The notes beneath the pieces were generated by a model. That model was not told the origin of the DNA. It did no database searches and saw nothing but the letters and a program-made list of their open reading frames with translations. Below, piece by piece: positions 1 through 9,662 of a DNA stretch of 64,000 nt. Each line of letters begins with the position of its first letter. The first letter of the stretch is position 1. Made by a program: the position numbers and the translations under genes. This DNA is from Whitmania pigra (Eukaryota > Annelida > Clitellata > Hirudinida > Haemopidae). Where the stretch lies: contig JAJTWR010000159.1 in the NCBI GenBank assembly GCA_021613335.1, forward strand, positions 3,798,501-3,862,500, given 5' to 3'.

Positions 1-1425
1 CTGTTTCAAAACAATCATTTCAGATATTGATAACGAATGTTACAATAATTTTCAAATGACAATTGCATTGTTTCTGATCATCATTAATAATATTGTTTTT
101 AATATTAACTCCAGGCAACAGTTCAACATGGAGGACTTTGAGGATATTGGAAGGTCACTGTGCAGGGTAATGAGTCAGTACAATAGACTCACTTCTGACA
201 AAGAGTTAAGGCTCATTGAAATTTATTCATAAGCAAGTCCAACTGCTCCTTTACTACAATCTCTTTCAGATATGAAAGAAATATTATCTGCAACTTGGCT
301 CATGAATTCCACAAAATTACCTTGAGTAATGCAGGACTCAAAAATGACACAAAATTAAAACCATTAGGAACAACTCGGGAAGAATATCAAGGTTAATTGG
401 TGAAATTAAAATCGACATGAAATTTAATTTAAAACTCTTTGCTGCCAGATGAGATTCAAGAGACAGACTTATTGAAAATTGTTCAACATATTTCTGCCAA
501 CGATGCTTCAAAAGAATTAGAGTGAGTTCCAATAGATCTTCAAAAACTTAATTTAATGAACATGACCAATGAATATTACTAAATATAGACATGAAATGGA
601 TTCTGACACTGAATCAGAACCAGAAAACTATGAAACGTGTCAATCCAAAAGACATAAAAGACCAAAGTATCTCCAGAAAAAAAATCCAGAACTTCTGCCA
701 AAAATTAATTGCAAGCTTAAAAGCACAAAATCCATCAGACAAGACAGCATTGATAAAGATATAAGAATCTTCAAGCCACCCAGAAAACAGGTTAACATAG
801 AATTTCTTGCTTTAAGGAAGCCAACTAATATTTACCTCCTTACCAAAATGTTCAAAAGTCAATGGAAATTAAGACACCAGTCCATAAATATAAAGACAGA
901 AGCAATGGAGGCATACCATGCTTTGTACAAGAAAGATTGCAAGAGAGAGCCAAAAAGGTATATGTCAAATTTCAGTCAATACATATTCATTTCCAGCATA
1001 ATTGCCATATTCAACCAACTGCCATTTATCTTCCAGAAAGCTAGTGAGCAAGACAAGACTCATTGACTTGAAGTTGCCCTGTAATTTAGAAAATGGCAGC
1101 AACCATGCACATTTAGTGTTAATTTAGTGGTTGAATAGCTAAATAATAAGATGGACAGATATGTTGTAATGTCAATAGCTATGTCATTGGGAAGGTATAT
1201 AATACGCTTGGCAACAGCAATGGTTTAATGGTTCATTAAAAAAATTAACTTTAGAGCATCCTAGCTAGGTATCAACCAAACGAAAATCAAAAAAATCAAA
1301 AAGTTCTTTGAAAAAACATTTCAGTCTGGGTTTCATTTATTCGACCCATCTCTTCCTGTGTAATTGACATAACTCAAAAATATCATTAAATGTGTCAGAT
1401 ACTTGATCTGTGGAAGTAATATTAT
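1..1425. other. Intergenic, no supported gene
   Basis: No exon structure or recognisable domain was found. A 165-codon open frame at 569-1066 (+) is rich in Lys, Asn and Ser, matches no family I know, and the flanking frames are broken by stops. It could be a decayed mobile element or chance. It is listed only so the stretch is not left blank. Confidence 0.4.
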
Positions 1426-2721
1426 CAGGGACGTAATTTGGGGGTTCGTTTCCCCCCTGACGTCAGACCAGACGCAAAAATGGGTTATCTCCTCAAGTTG
1501 TGCAAGGTTTTGCCTAGACCTCCTAGCCGCCGCCATTTAGCCAAATCCGCCGAACATTTCAATTATGCCAAAAATCCGCCGAAACTTTTTCGGCTAGCCC
1601 AAATCGCCGCCATAAAGTGCGATTCGATCCAGCCGCCGAATTCTTTCACAGCGCCAAATAAATTCAAATTTAATTTAAAAATTTGTTCATAGACATAGAA
1701 TAGTATAGAAATAAATGTTTTAAATATAAAATATTTAATTAACTATTCTAAATATTTACTGATATTTAGCAATATTTACCTATAAAACCGCATTATAAGG
1801 GATCGCTATAATTGTGTCAGCTCTAAAAAAATGTTTACTTTTGATCGCATTTGGGTTTTTTATTCGCCATTTTCTTTTGTCACGTTTTCGTGTGTATATT
1901 ACTGTCAATTGTTGTATTAAAGGTTGTGAAAAGTCTAAATATTCGTAAATCTCTTTAATATTTCAATATTCAATTTCAAGCACAGCTATTTATCGAGATG
2001 GGGGAAAATTTCAGTAAGAAGGTACTCATCAAGGGAATGATTTGAATTCTTTGGTTAGTATAGAAATCTTGTTAATAGTATTTGAGCAAGAATAAGAAAA
2101 ATATTATATATAAACATAATAAAAATGCACTTGCCATAAATTATTATCAAATAATTATTTGTGTGTTGAAATGTAAAAATTGCTGTTAATATTCTGTATC
2201 GCAGGTAGCAGTAGAAGTCGCAAGCTACTTGACATCAAAGAGATGTGATAATGGCGAGGAAGTATTGACCTTTTGGAAGAAAGCAGTGGTTTCTTTCCCA
2301 CTTTTATCACAATTGGCCAAAATGCAATTACCAGCATCAGCAACATCAGTTCCAGTGGAATGCATGTTTTCGACTACTGGCCTGGTTGCTAACAGCAAGC
2401 GATCTGGTTTGTCTGCAGAAAGATTGCACCGTGTGACATTTATTCATGACATTTTGACATTATAGTGCAATAATTTTATATTATTAATGTTACTGAAAAA
2501 CCCTTAGTTGATAAACTTATTTCGTTCAATTTTTAAAACTCAGCCACATTTTAGCCGAATTATTCCTATTTTCAGCCGGAATTTTTAATAATCACGTGAA
2601 TTCGGCTAAGCCGGATATCAGCCAGATTTTTTGCTCAGCCAGCCATAGTTTAAAATAAATTCGGCTAGGGGGTCTAGTTTTGCCTTCCCCACCCTTGGAA
2701 AAAGTTGAAATAACGTCCCTG
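1426..2721 (+). mobile_element. Non-autonomous hAT element, 1.3 kb, with TIRs and TSD
   Basis: The ends are inverted repeats: CAGGGACGTAATTT on the left and, read inward, CAGGGACGTTATTT on the right. They are flanked by near-matching 8 bp direct repeats, aatattat (1418-1425) and aatatcgt (2722-2729). Both subterminal regions carry many GCCGAA/TTCGGC motifs, likely transposase-binding sites. The only coding remnant is a hAT C-terminal dimerisation (hATC) segment at about 2229-2465, with VPVECMFSTTGLVANSKR in place of the usual xVERxFS..G motif. The catalytic RNase-H-like region is absent, so the element cannot move itself. Seen: TIR, TSD and the hATC frame. Known: hAT elements make 8 bp TSDs. 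Confidence 0.85.
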
Positions 2722-2725
2722 AATA

Positions 2726-3524
2726 TCGTGTTTTCCCGAAAATAAGCCTTAGCATGATTTCTCAAGTGTTTGTATTCATAATTCAGTGCCTCGAATATAT
2801 AACAGATTTATTATAACCATTAATAGTTATTTTGACATTACCTTATTTCGACAAGATGAGCACAAAAAAAAAGCTATTCCGTTGAAGACAGAAATCGCGG
2901 AAGACTCACTGGACAAGAATCCTACAGATTTCTGTAAAGAAAATAATTTGAATATTCAAATGATCTCAAATGGCGAGCATAGTATGATGACCTCAGTCAA
3001 CAGTTAGACGAGGGAAATGCTAAGAAGTACAAGTGTGGTTCAAAAACTCTATGAAGCCTAACCTGCGAGATGTTGTGAGTTGGGTTAATAATTCACTGTC
3101 AAATCACTGGCAGTTGTGTGGCCAATGAGGCATGGTACATGAACACGAAGTTCTCTTGGTCAACGTGAGAGATTGAGACCAATAGTTCTGTAGGAAATGG
3201 ATTCGCAAGAAATTCAGGCAAGGCTTCAGAGTTTGGAGATCTTTATTGATGCTCCAGAAAAAATTGATATAAACTTATTCGACTAATTTTTAAAAATACT
3301 CTAATTGAGGGTTTTTCTAACATTCTTGTAAAATATTAATTTTTAAATAAGTGTTTAAAACCATACTCCTTGTCTCCTGTAGCTTAATAACTTGTGTAAT
3401 ATGAAAAAATGTTCTGATGGGTCGTTGATTTTGAAAATATAAGAAACCCCCGAAATTAAGCCCTAGAGCGTCTTTTGGAGCAAAAATTAATATAAGAAAC
3501 TGTCTTTTTTTCGGAGAAACACGG
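2726..3524. mobile_element. Tigger/TcMar-like DNA element remnant
   Basis: The termini resemble each other in inverted orientation: CGTGTTTTCCCGAAAATAAG on the left and CGTGTTTCTCCGAAAAAAAG read inward from the right. TA dinucleotides lie outside both ends (2724-2725 and 3525-3526), as expected for Tc1/mariner-type insertion. A short Lys-rich frame at 2850-3000 could be the remains of a CENP-B-like helix-turn-helix, but this is weak. The left end touches the right end of the hAT element, so the hAT probably inserted at this element's edge. Confidence 0.5.
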
Positions 3525-3940
3525 TATTATTAATCGTGACAGCGTTGAGTGGGTTCAATTAATTTGTTTATTATATTATTATACCCCTTTAATGCTTATT
3601 TACAGAGATGTGTTTAGATTTTTTTTTATTAAAATGCTTTTGTTACATACCGAACGTTGTTTGTGTTTCATACAGCACTTCGTTCAAAAAGCATCACGAA
3701 TTTTTCGAAGAGTACTTGACTTTGCCATATCTAGGATGTCTGGTATAACTGACATGCAAGTACGAACATTGAAAATAACTGAAATATTAACAACCGATCG
3801 AGCAATAAAATCGTTTGCAGACGGATTACGGTGAACAGGTGAACAAGCCCAAAGTACATTCGTCGAAGCTGGAATAATTTACGGCGCGAAGCAGCAGAGC
3901 TCGTGCAGCCTCGCCACAAAACCCGATATTGACATCTGCC
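3525..3940. other. Intergenic, 3' of the Ig-domain gene
   Basis: No gene is supported here. The open frame at 3592-3834 (+) shows no domain and overlaps the 3' flank of the minus-strand Ig gene, whose stop codon is at 3941. Confidence 0.5.
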
Positions 3941-6041
3941 TCAGGCGAGGACTGTGTAACCATTTGAAGATAATGTCAGTGGACTGTCCAATCCATAATC
4001 ATTGGCCGGAAGATTTTCCCGACTGTAGCTTGGATTTCCGAAAGTGATGTATGTGCTTTTTTTGCCATTCCTACGGTGCCTGTACAGAACCAGAGTGGTT
4101 GCAACTGCCGTGAGAACGATAGCCAGCGCCACCCCGATGGCCACTCCACTAGCGTTGTTTTCTTTTTCCACTTGAAGGGCTTTCTGTTCTTCCATCTTTG
4201 CTGGCTCTTCTGCCATTTGTCTTTCGATGGCTTTTAAATTTTAATTTAAAATTAGTTAATTAGAAGAAATTGGTACACATTTTTGACCTACCGTTTGTTG
4301 CAGTCGTCAGATCATTAGTAACCAGAGAAGTCTTCGGCGTCTGAACTTGGTCGTCTTCTTCTTTGTTGGAGTTGGTGTAAAGTGGACCGGTCGATGGCAA
4401 GAAGTCTACAGTTTCAGACACAGTGGATGGAAACATATTTTCAGATGATGTCGACTTGTTGAAATAAACTGAATTCAAATAAGAAAGTTTATCCGGTAGG
4501 ACTGCTGTGCTTGTGAGATGAACTGCGATGTCTTGCTGGGATGCTGGAAAAGAGTTGCCCGAATGTTCCCTAGTGGAATCTTCCTCGATAGAGTCCAACT
4601 TGGTGGAATAAGCGGCAGGAGGTGGAATTGATTGTGAGTCCTCTTTATCAGAACTTCTTTCAATCATTCCAACTTTTGACGGATCTGTGTTAATACAAAT
4701 TAGACACATTTGACATAGATTCAGAAGTTTCGATAATACCAAAAATGTTTAACACTGGATAAAAGTATTACCATCAGCAGTAAGTTCCAAGGTTTTGAGA
4801 ATCCAGACTTTGTTGGAGGGATCTTGGGCAGCACAGGTATAAGTTCCTGATTGGTCGGCACTGAACGACGATATCAACAAGATGATTGTGTCTCCACTTT
4901 CAATTATTTGAATTCTGAAAAATTCGTTAACTTTCATTTATATGTATGTAAATGTGCAAATTCATGCAACTTCACCGTTGTATTTGTAAGGTAACAATAA
5001 TGAGAGATATACAGCATAATTACGAATTTGTCGTCTCCCGAAATAAAGGACTTATTTGTTTTAAGTGCGTCGCAAATATCGGTGAATTCGTCACAAAATT
5101 TATATCACAATTTTGAACCTTCTTATTTATTTATTTATTTGATTAGAGTCCGTTGCATAACTAAGATGATTTGGACTTCATTGAACATTCTTTCTTATGT
5201 AAAAAGAGTTCTTTTATTGCTGGGTTAACTCAGTGGCATGGCTAGGAACGGTGGTTTAGGTTACCCGGGACTAAAGTGAGGGGGAAAACCTGAATATGTT
5301 AAGCGAGCACAAAATTATCAAAATTGGATACCAAATTAATAATGTTAAGAGGACGCCCTCTTAGCGAAAGCCTTAGTTGCACTTTGGGATTAAATATATC
5401 GGTGGGTGAATATTTTTATATTCTAGAAAATCTAACCCGTCTGCTCCTTTGTCGCTTGAGTGATTGAGCCAAAGTACTTTCCATTGCCAACTCATGTTCG
5501 CGATGGAAAAATTTTTTCCAAAGTTTGTTTCAACAAGCCTAGTTATATCGTTTGGGCCACATGTCAAATTCACCAGTTTCCCTGGCTTGACTTCCATCGT
5601 TATGTTCTCCGCAGCATATTCTTCATTGTTCGATGGAACTGATGGCTTGGCAAATATGTCATCTCTTTCGGTATTTTGTGGTAGAGCTTCTGTTGGATTT
5701 ACTTCTCCGAAGTTTGTCTTTGTCAAATTTTGTGTCATAACGGGAATAAAAACATCTTGACGATCTTCATGAGCTTCCAGGGGTTCTTCTGCTGTCGTAT
5801 GGAAGTATTCTGTCGTATTAGGAGATACCGAAAATTTATTCAGAATGTCATTATCCGGATAGGGACTGAAGAGGTTGACCCGAGAGACATTTTCGGTTCG
5901 ATTGACAAGCTCACTAGATGTTCCAGAAGGTAAGATGTTGTTCGGATTTTTAGCAATGAATTCCGGGTTCAAATCCGATGCGTATGTGAATAAATCACAT
6001 GTTGAGTGCAGAACAACAAAGATTACTATCAAACCTTTCAT
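3941..6041 (-). CDS. Type I membrane protein with one Ig-like domain
   Basis: Four exons join in frame (6041-5437, 4914-4772, 4684-4292, 4230-3941) into about 476 residues. The order is: N-terminal signal peptide (MKGLIVIFVVLHSTCDLF); a Ser/Thr/Asn-rich stalk with several N-glycosylation sequons; one Ig-like domain split by intron 1, with the first Cys in VNLTCGPND, strand-C Trp in MSWQWKVLW and the second Cys in DQSGTYTCAAQD; a second acidic Ser/Thr-rich stalk; one membrane helix (VAIGVALAIVLTAVATTLVL) followed by the stop-transfer RHRRNGKK; and a tail of about 45 residues with several tyrosines (TYITFGNPSY, NDYGLDSP). This suits a cell-surface receptor or adhesion protein. The tyrosines could be phosphorylated, which is inference. 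I do not recognise an orthologue. The start is the first Met ahead of the signal sequence. Confidence 0.8.
5122..5173 (-). repeat. LINE/SINE 3'-tail repeat copy (ATGCAACGGACT...TAAATAAATAA)
   Basis: A TTTA microsatellite is followed by GATTAGAGTCCGTTGCATAAC. The same word recurs near 30,520, 40,850 and 47,935. It lies in the intron between exons 1 and 2 of the Ig gene. At 40.8 kb it ends a LINE, so this is probably a truncated insertion of that LINE or of its SINE partner. Confidence 0.6.
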
Positions 6042-6975
6042 TGTTAGAAAGCTAACAAATAGATTTTATGGAAATGATTAATTTTGAGTTCCAAATTCCG
6101 AGATACGACACTTTATACTTTATAGTACTCAATACTTTGTTGTCTTATCAAAAGGAATGAATAGCACAGAATAGATTACTTTATCTCTAGAGAATAAACA
6201 GTGGAAAATCACGAGCAAAGAATCCGTCCTCTAGTTGCAACGATGTAAATTAGGATCAATCCTGCTGCTGTTGCTGCCAAGAAATGCAAGAGAAGGCGAC
6301 GCTTGTGCATCTATACGATGTCATACATCCACAGAAAGAGATGAGATTACGTCACTTTATTAGTGAGTAAAATACTATAAATTGTTTATGCAATATAATT
6401 TGAATGTATCATCGTAAAAGTAGTTTCGATACCGCTTGAATATTATTCCGAATAAATGTAACTATCTCACGCATTAAGTATTGCAAGTAATTAATATTGT
6501 ATTTCTTTGGAAAATCGTAGCAAATGTTATTTCCTGGAAGAAGGCTGGGTAAGTTAGTAGCAGAAGAGGTTTTTCCTTGAATTGCTAACATTACTTTATT
6601 ATCGGGTACATCATTCCATCCATTTTCAAGTGGAATGGAAAATAATAACACAACCTTCAAAATAATGCCGAAAAGGCTGGGAGCCTTTTAGTTCTATATT
6701 TACGATGATTAATATTAATCTTTATTGATCACTACACCGAATACATTGTGTTATGAGGTTGCATTATGTTCTGTTTTCAGATTGTGTAATTAAAAACAAC
6801 CGATATAAAATTCTGATTGAGTAACGAATTTTATTAAAATTACCTTTGAACTTTGAAAGTGGCTAATAAGCATGAGCATGGGCGATAGTAGGTTGGGTCG
6901 CTCAGGTGTTTTTTCCATTCGGAAAACCAGAACTTAAGAATTAAGACTTGCTTTAAAAAAATAATTAGTGTGCCA
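6042..6975. other. Intergenic between divergent Ig gene and SLC25A35-like gene
   Basis: This region holds the divergent 5' flanks of the two neighbouring genes. The open frame at 6409-6660 (-) has no recognisable domain and no partner exons. I see no repeat or RNA gene. Confidence 0.5.
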
Positions 6976-8351
6976 ATGGTAGCTGGAGTTTTAGAGTTTG
7001 CTGTTGGCGGAACGGCCGCCTGCGGTGCTGTGTTGTTTACCAATCCGTTAGAGGTCGTAAAAACACGAATGCAACTACAAGGAGAATTGATGTCAAAAGG
7101 TTACCCAATAATCACAACAAATACACTTGACATGTCTACATGAGTACATTATTTCAACTTCCAGGAAAATATACAGTGCACTACAAAAACGTTTTTCATG
7201 CCTTTTATAAAATTGCCAGTACTGATGGCATCTGGGCCTTGCAGAAAGGTCTCGTTCCTGCCTTGTGGTATCAACTCTTTATGAACGGGATTAGGTTAGG
7301 AATCTATGGGACCATTGACGATCTAGGCTTCATAAGAGTCAATGGAGAACAAGTATCACCTCTGAAGTCGATAGCAGCTGCTGGGTTCTCAGGCTGTGTT
7401 GGTGCTTTGGTTGGGAGTCCCTTTTACATGGTCAGTTTTCTAAAAAGTGATGTTCATTTTTTAAAGTAAAAAGAATTATGCTATTGAGCTTGTGTTCAAT
7501 GAGTTGTGAGTGACATTAAATATCACTCAGTCTTGCAGCCTACTAATGGATTTATGTCACTTTACAGAACATTAAATATTCATTAATTAAGTAACATTTC
7601 AATAGATGAAGATTCAGTTCCAATCCATGGCTGCAAAAGAGATTGCCGTAGGACACCAACACGCACATCTCAGTTTTCGGCAGGCCTTTAATTCCGTTTA
7701 TTCACAACATGGAGTTCTCGGGTTGTGGAGGGGTGCACCGTCTGCCATGACCAGAGTCATGATTGGTTCAGCTGCTCAGCTAACAACCTTCTCTTGGTGT
7801 AAGCAGAAGATTGTTGATGCCAAGGTTTGACCTATGACAAAGTTAATATTTAATGAATTGTTAATATGTTTTCAAAACGATATTCTAAATTTTAAGAATG
7901 ATTACATTTTTCATTAATAAGTATAATAAACTTTATTAATAAGCATAATATTTATTATTATAATCTAGAATACAGTTTTTAACAACTAAGTGTCGCAAGT
8001 TTTAATTTTGCAAATGTCTTGCAGCTATTTAGGTCAAGCAGTGATTGGAAGAATGGATTTTTGGCCGGTATGGCCAGCGGAGTCGCAGTTGTTTTCGTCG
8101 TGACTCCATTTGATGTTGTTACCACACGGGTCTACAATCAAGGCGTCTGCTCACAAGGAAAGGGGATGACCTACTCGGGAGTTTTGGACTGTTTTAGGAA
8201 AGTCTTAAAAACCGAAGGATTGTGGGGCCTCTACAAAGGATGGGGGGCTTCTTGGTTCAGATCTGGTCCCCACACGGTGCTGACTTTGGTCTTCTGGGAC
8301 CAATTAAAACGTCTCACTCAAAACCTGAACCCACAGCACCAACTCAGATAA
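6976..8351 (+). CDS. SLC25A35: SLC25 mitochondrial carrier, SLC25A35/34 type
   Basis: Four exons (6976-7099, 7165-7430, 7606-7824, 8025-8351) give 311 residues, the normal size for a six-helix mitochondrial inner-membrane carrier. The three tandem repeats carry the carrier signatures: [18 protein letters not shown] in repeat 1, SPFYM-MKIQFQ in repeat 2 (Val replaced by Met at the splice) and [14 protein letters not shown] in repeat 3. The downstream helices match too ([47 protein letters not shown]). The sequence follows human SLC25A35 as I remember it, including NGIRLG and GPHT. SLC25A35 and SLC25A34 group with oxaloacetate-type carriers, but their substrate is not well defined. The first intron uses a weak GTTACC donor. 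A hAT element sits about 100 bp past the stop. Confidence 0.9.
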
Positions 8352-8453
8352 TCTGCAATCAAATCTTCTTTATATACGGACTTGGTTTAATCTGTTTCTC
8401 ATCTAGTTTTATTTTTGTGCTGCCACCTATACAAGCACATAAAACTCAAATAC

Positions 8454-9278
8454 CAGTGAAGGGCAAATCAAATCACGATTTCAGCAAGGTTACGATTCGA
8501 TTTGAACATTGTTGTATTCGATTTTGTCCTCTGAGATTTTGATTTTATTCGATTCGCATTTTTTCGATTCGATTTGAAAAGTAAATCGAATCTCGAGATA
8601 TGTGGAGCAGCCGTTCATTTGAACCAATTATAGGAGTGAAATTCCACTACTTTGATGAAGGCTTTCAACTGATAACAAAGACGGCTGCATACAGACACTT
8701 TGGGTCAAAACACACAGGAAAAAATATTTGTGCAGCTTTTGAGGAAATACTGTCAGAGTATGGAATGCAAAGCATTGACATTGGATATGTTGTTACTGAC
8801 AATGCCAGAAACATGCTTAAAGCCTTCACAATATTTTCAGAGGAAGCTGCCAGGTTTGCATTTGATTGTACGGAAGATAAAGGTGAAATGAAGGAACGTG
8901 ATGAGGCTTCAGAGCTTTCCGAAACTACATCGACTTGCTCGTAGACTTCTAAGCATCCCCGCATCATCTGGAAGTGTGGAGAGACTGTTTTCAATTTCAG
9001 GTGCTTTTGTCTCCGCAAGAAGAAATTGATTGTCAGCGTCAACTGTGGAATTACTGTTGCTGTTGAGGGAACATAGAACTGACTCAAACTGGGTTTAAAT
9101 GATATTTTTTTTAAATGGTAATAAAACTGTCATAAATGAATGTTGGCTGTTGATTTCATTGTGTTGTTTTTCACGAAAAAATTTGTGAAGCTAAGGCAGC
9201 AATCAATTTTTGAAGGTTTGATTTGAAATTTTGAGATTTGATTCATTTGACAAATGATTTGAGATTTGCACATCACTG
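8454..9278 (+). mobile_element. hAT element remnant, 825 bp, perfect 8 bp TSD
   Basis: The 5' end CAGTGAAGGGCAAATC and the 3' end, read inward, CAGTGATGTGCAAATC form the inverted repeats. Both flanks carry the identical 8 bp target duplication tcaaatac (8446-8453 and 9279-9286). The subterminal sequence is rich in GATTCGATTTG. Inside are two collapsed transposase pieces. About 8600-8840 encodes a mid-transposase segment (YVVTDNARNMLKAF). About 8900-9080, in another frame, encodes the hATC motif IPASSGSVERLFSISGAF followed by a stop codon. The middle is deleted, so the element is dead but probably not very old. Confidence 0.9.
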
Positions 9279-9662
9279 TCAAATACCAAATCAAATATTT
9301 TATACTTTGTTAATAAATCTTGTGTTGCCTAATCACAGAAAGTTTTGAATTTGTTTATTTTATCTTCACTTTCAGCACTACTAAGTTCAAAGAATCTGAT
9401 ATTTATTTAGATAGAGAACTGCGCTTGGACTTAAGCATTTTGTTTTTGTGAACCAGAGTGCAAGGCTGATCAAAAGTACAAATTGAGATTCCAAACCTTC
9501 ACTCTTTAATACAATAAAGTCTAATTAATCAAAATAAAACAAATTTCGATCCTCTAATAACCGTGACAGTAATCTGATTACTTTAACACAAAACATAACA
9601 AAATAATCCCGAAAGTGTGGACGGTAGTTGAGTCCATGTCGATGATGTTGAGACACAGCCTC
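9279..9662. other. Intergenic / tropomyosin 3' flank
   Basis: This AT-rich stretch downstream of the tropomyosin stop probably includes its 3' UTR. I see no gene or clear repeat. Confidence 0.5.

Noticed and set aside
569..1066. 165-codon Lys/Asn-rich frame as a real gene
   Set aside because: No recognisable domain, no exon partners and composition expected of AT-rich noncoding DNA; kept only as a note in the intergenic entry.
5222..5300. CAGTGGCATGGCTAGGAACGG as the end of a transposon
   Set aside because: It looks like a typical TIR start, but no matching opposite end or target duplication was found nearby.
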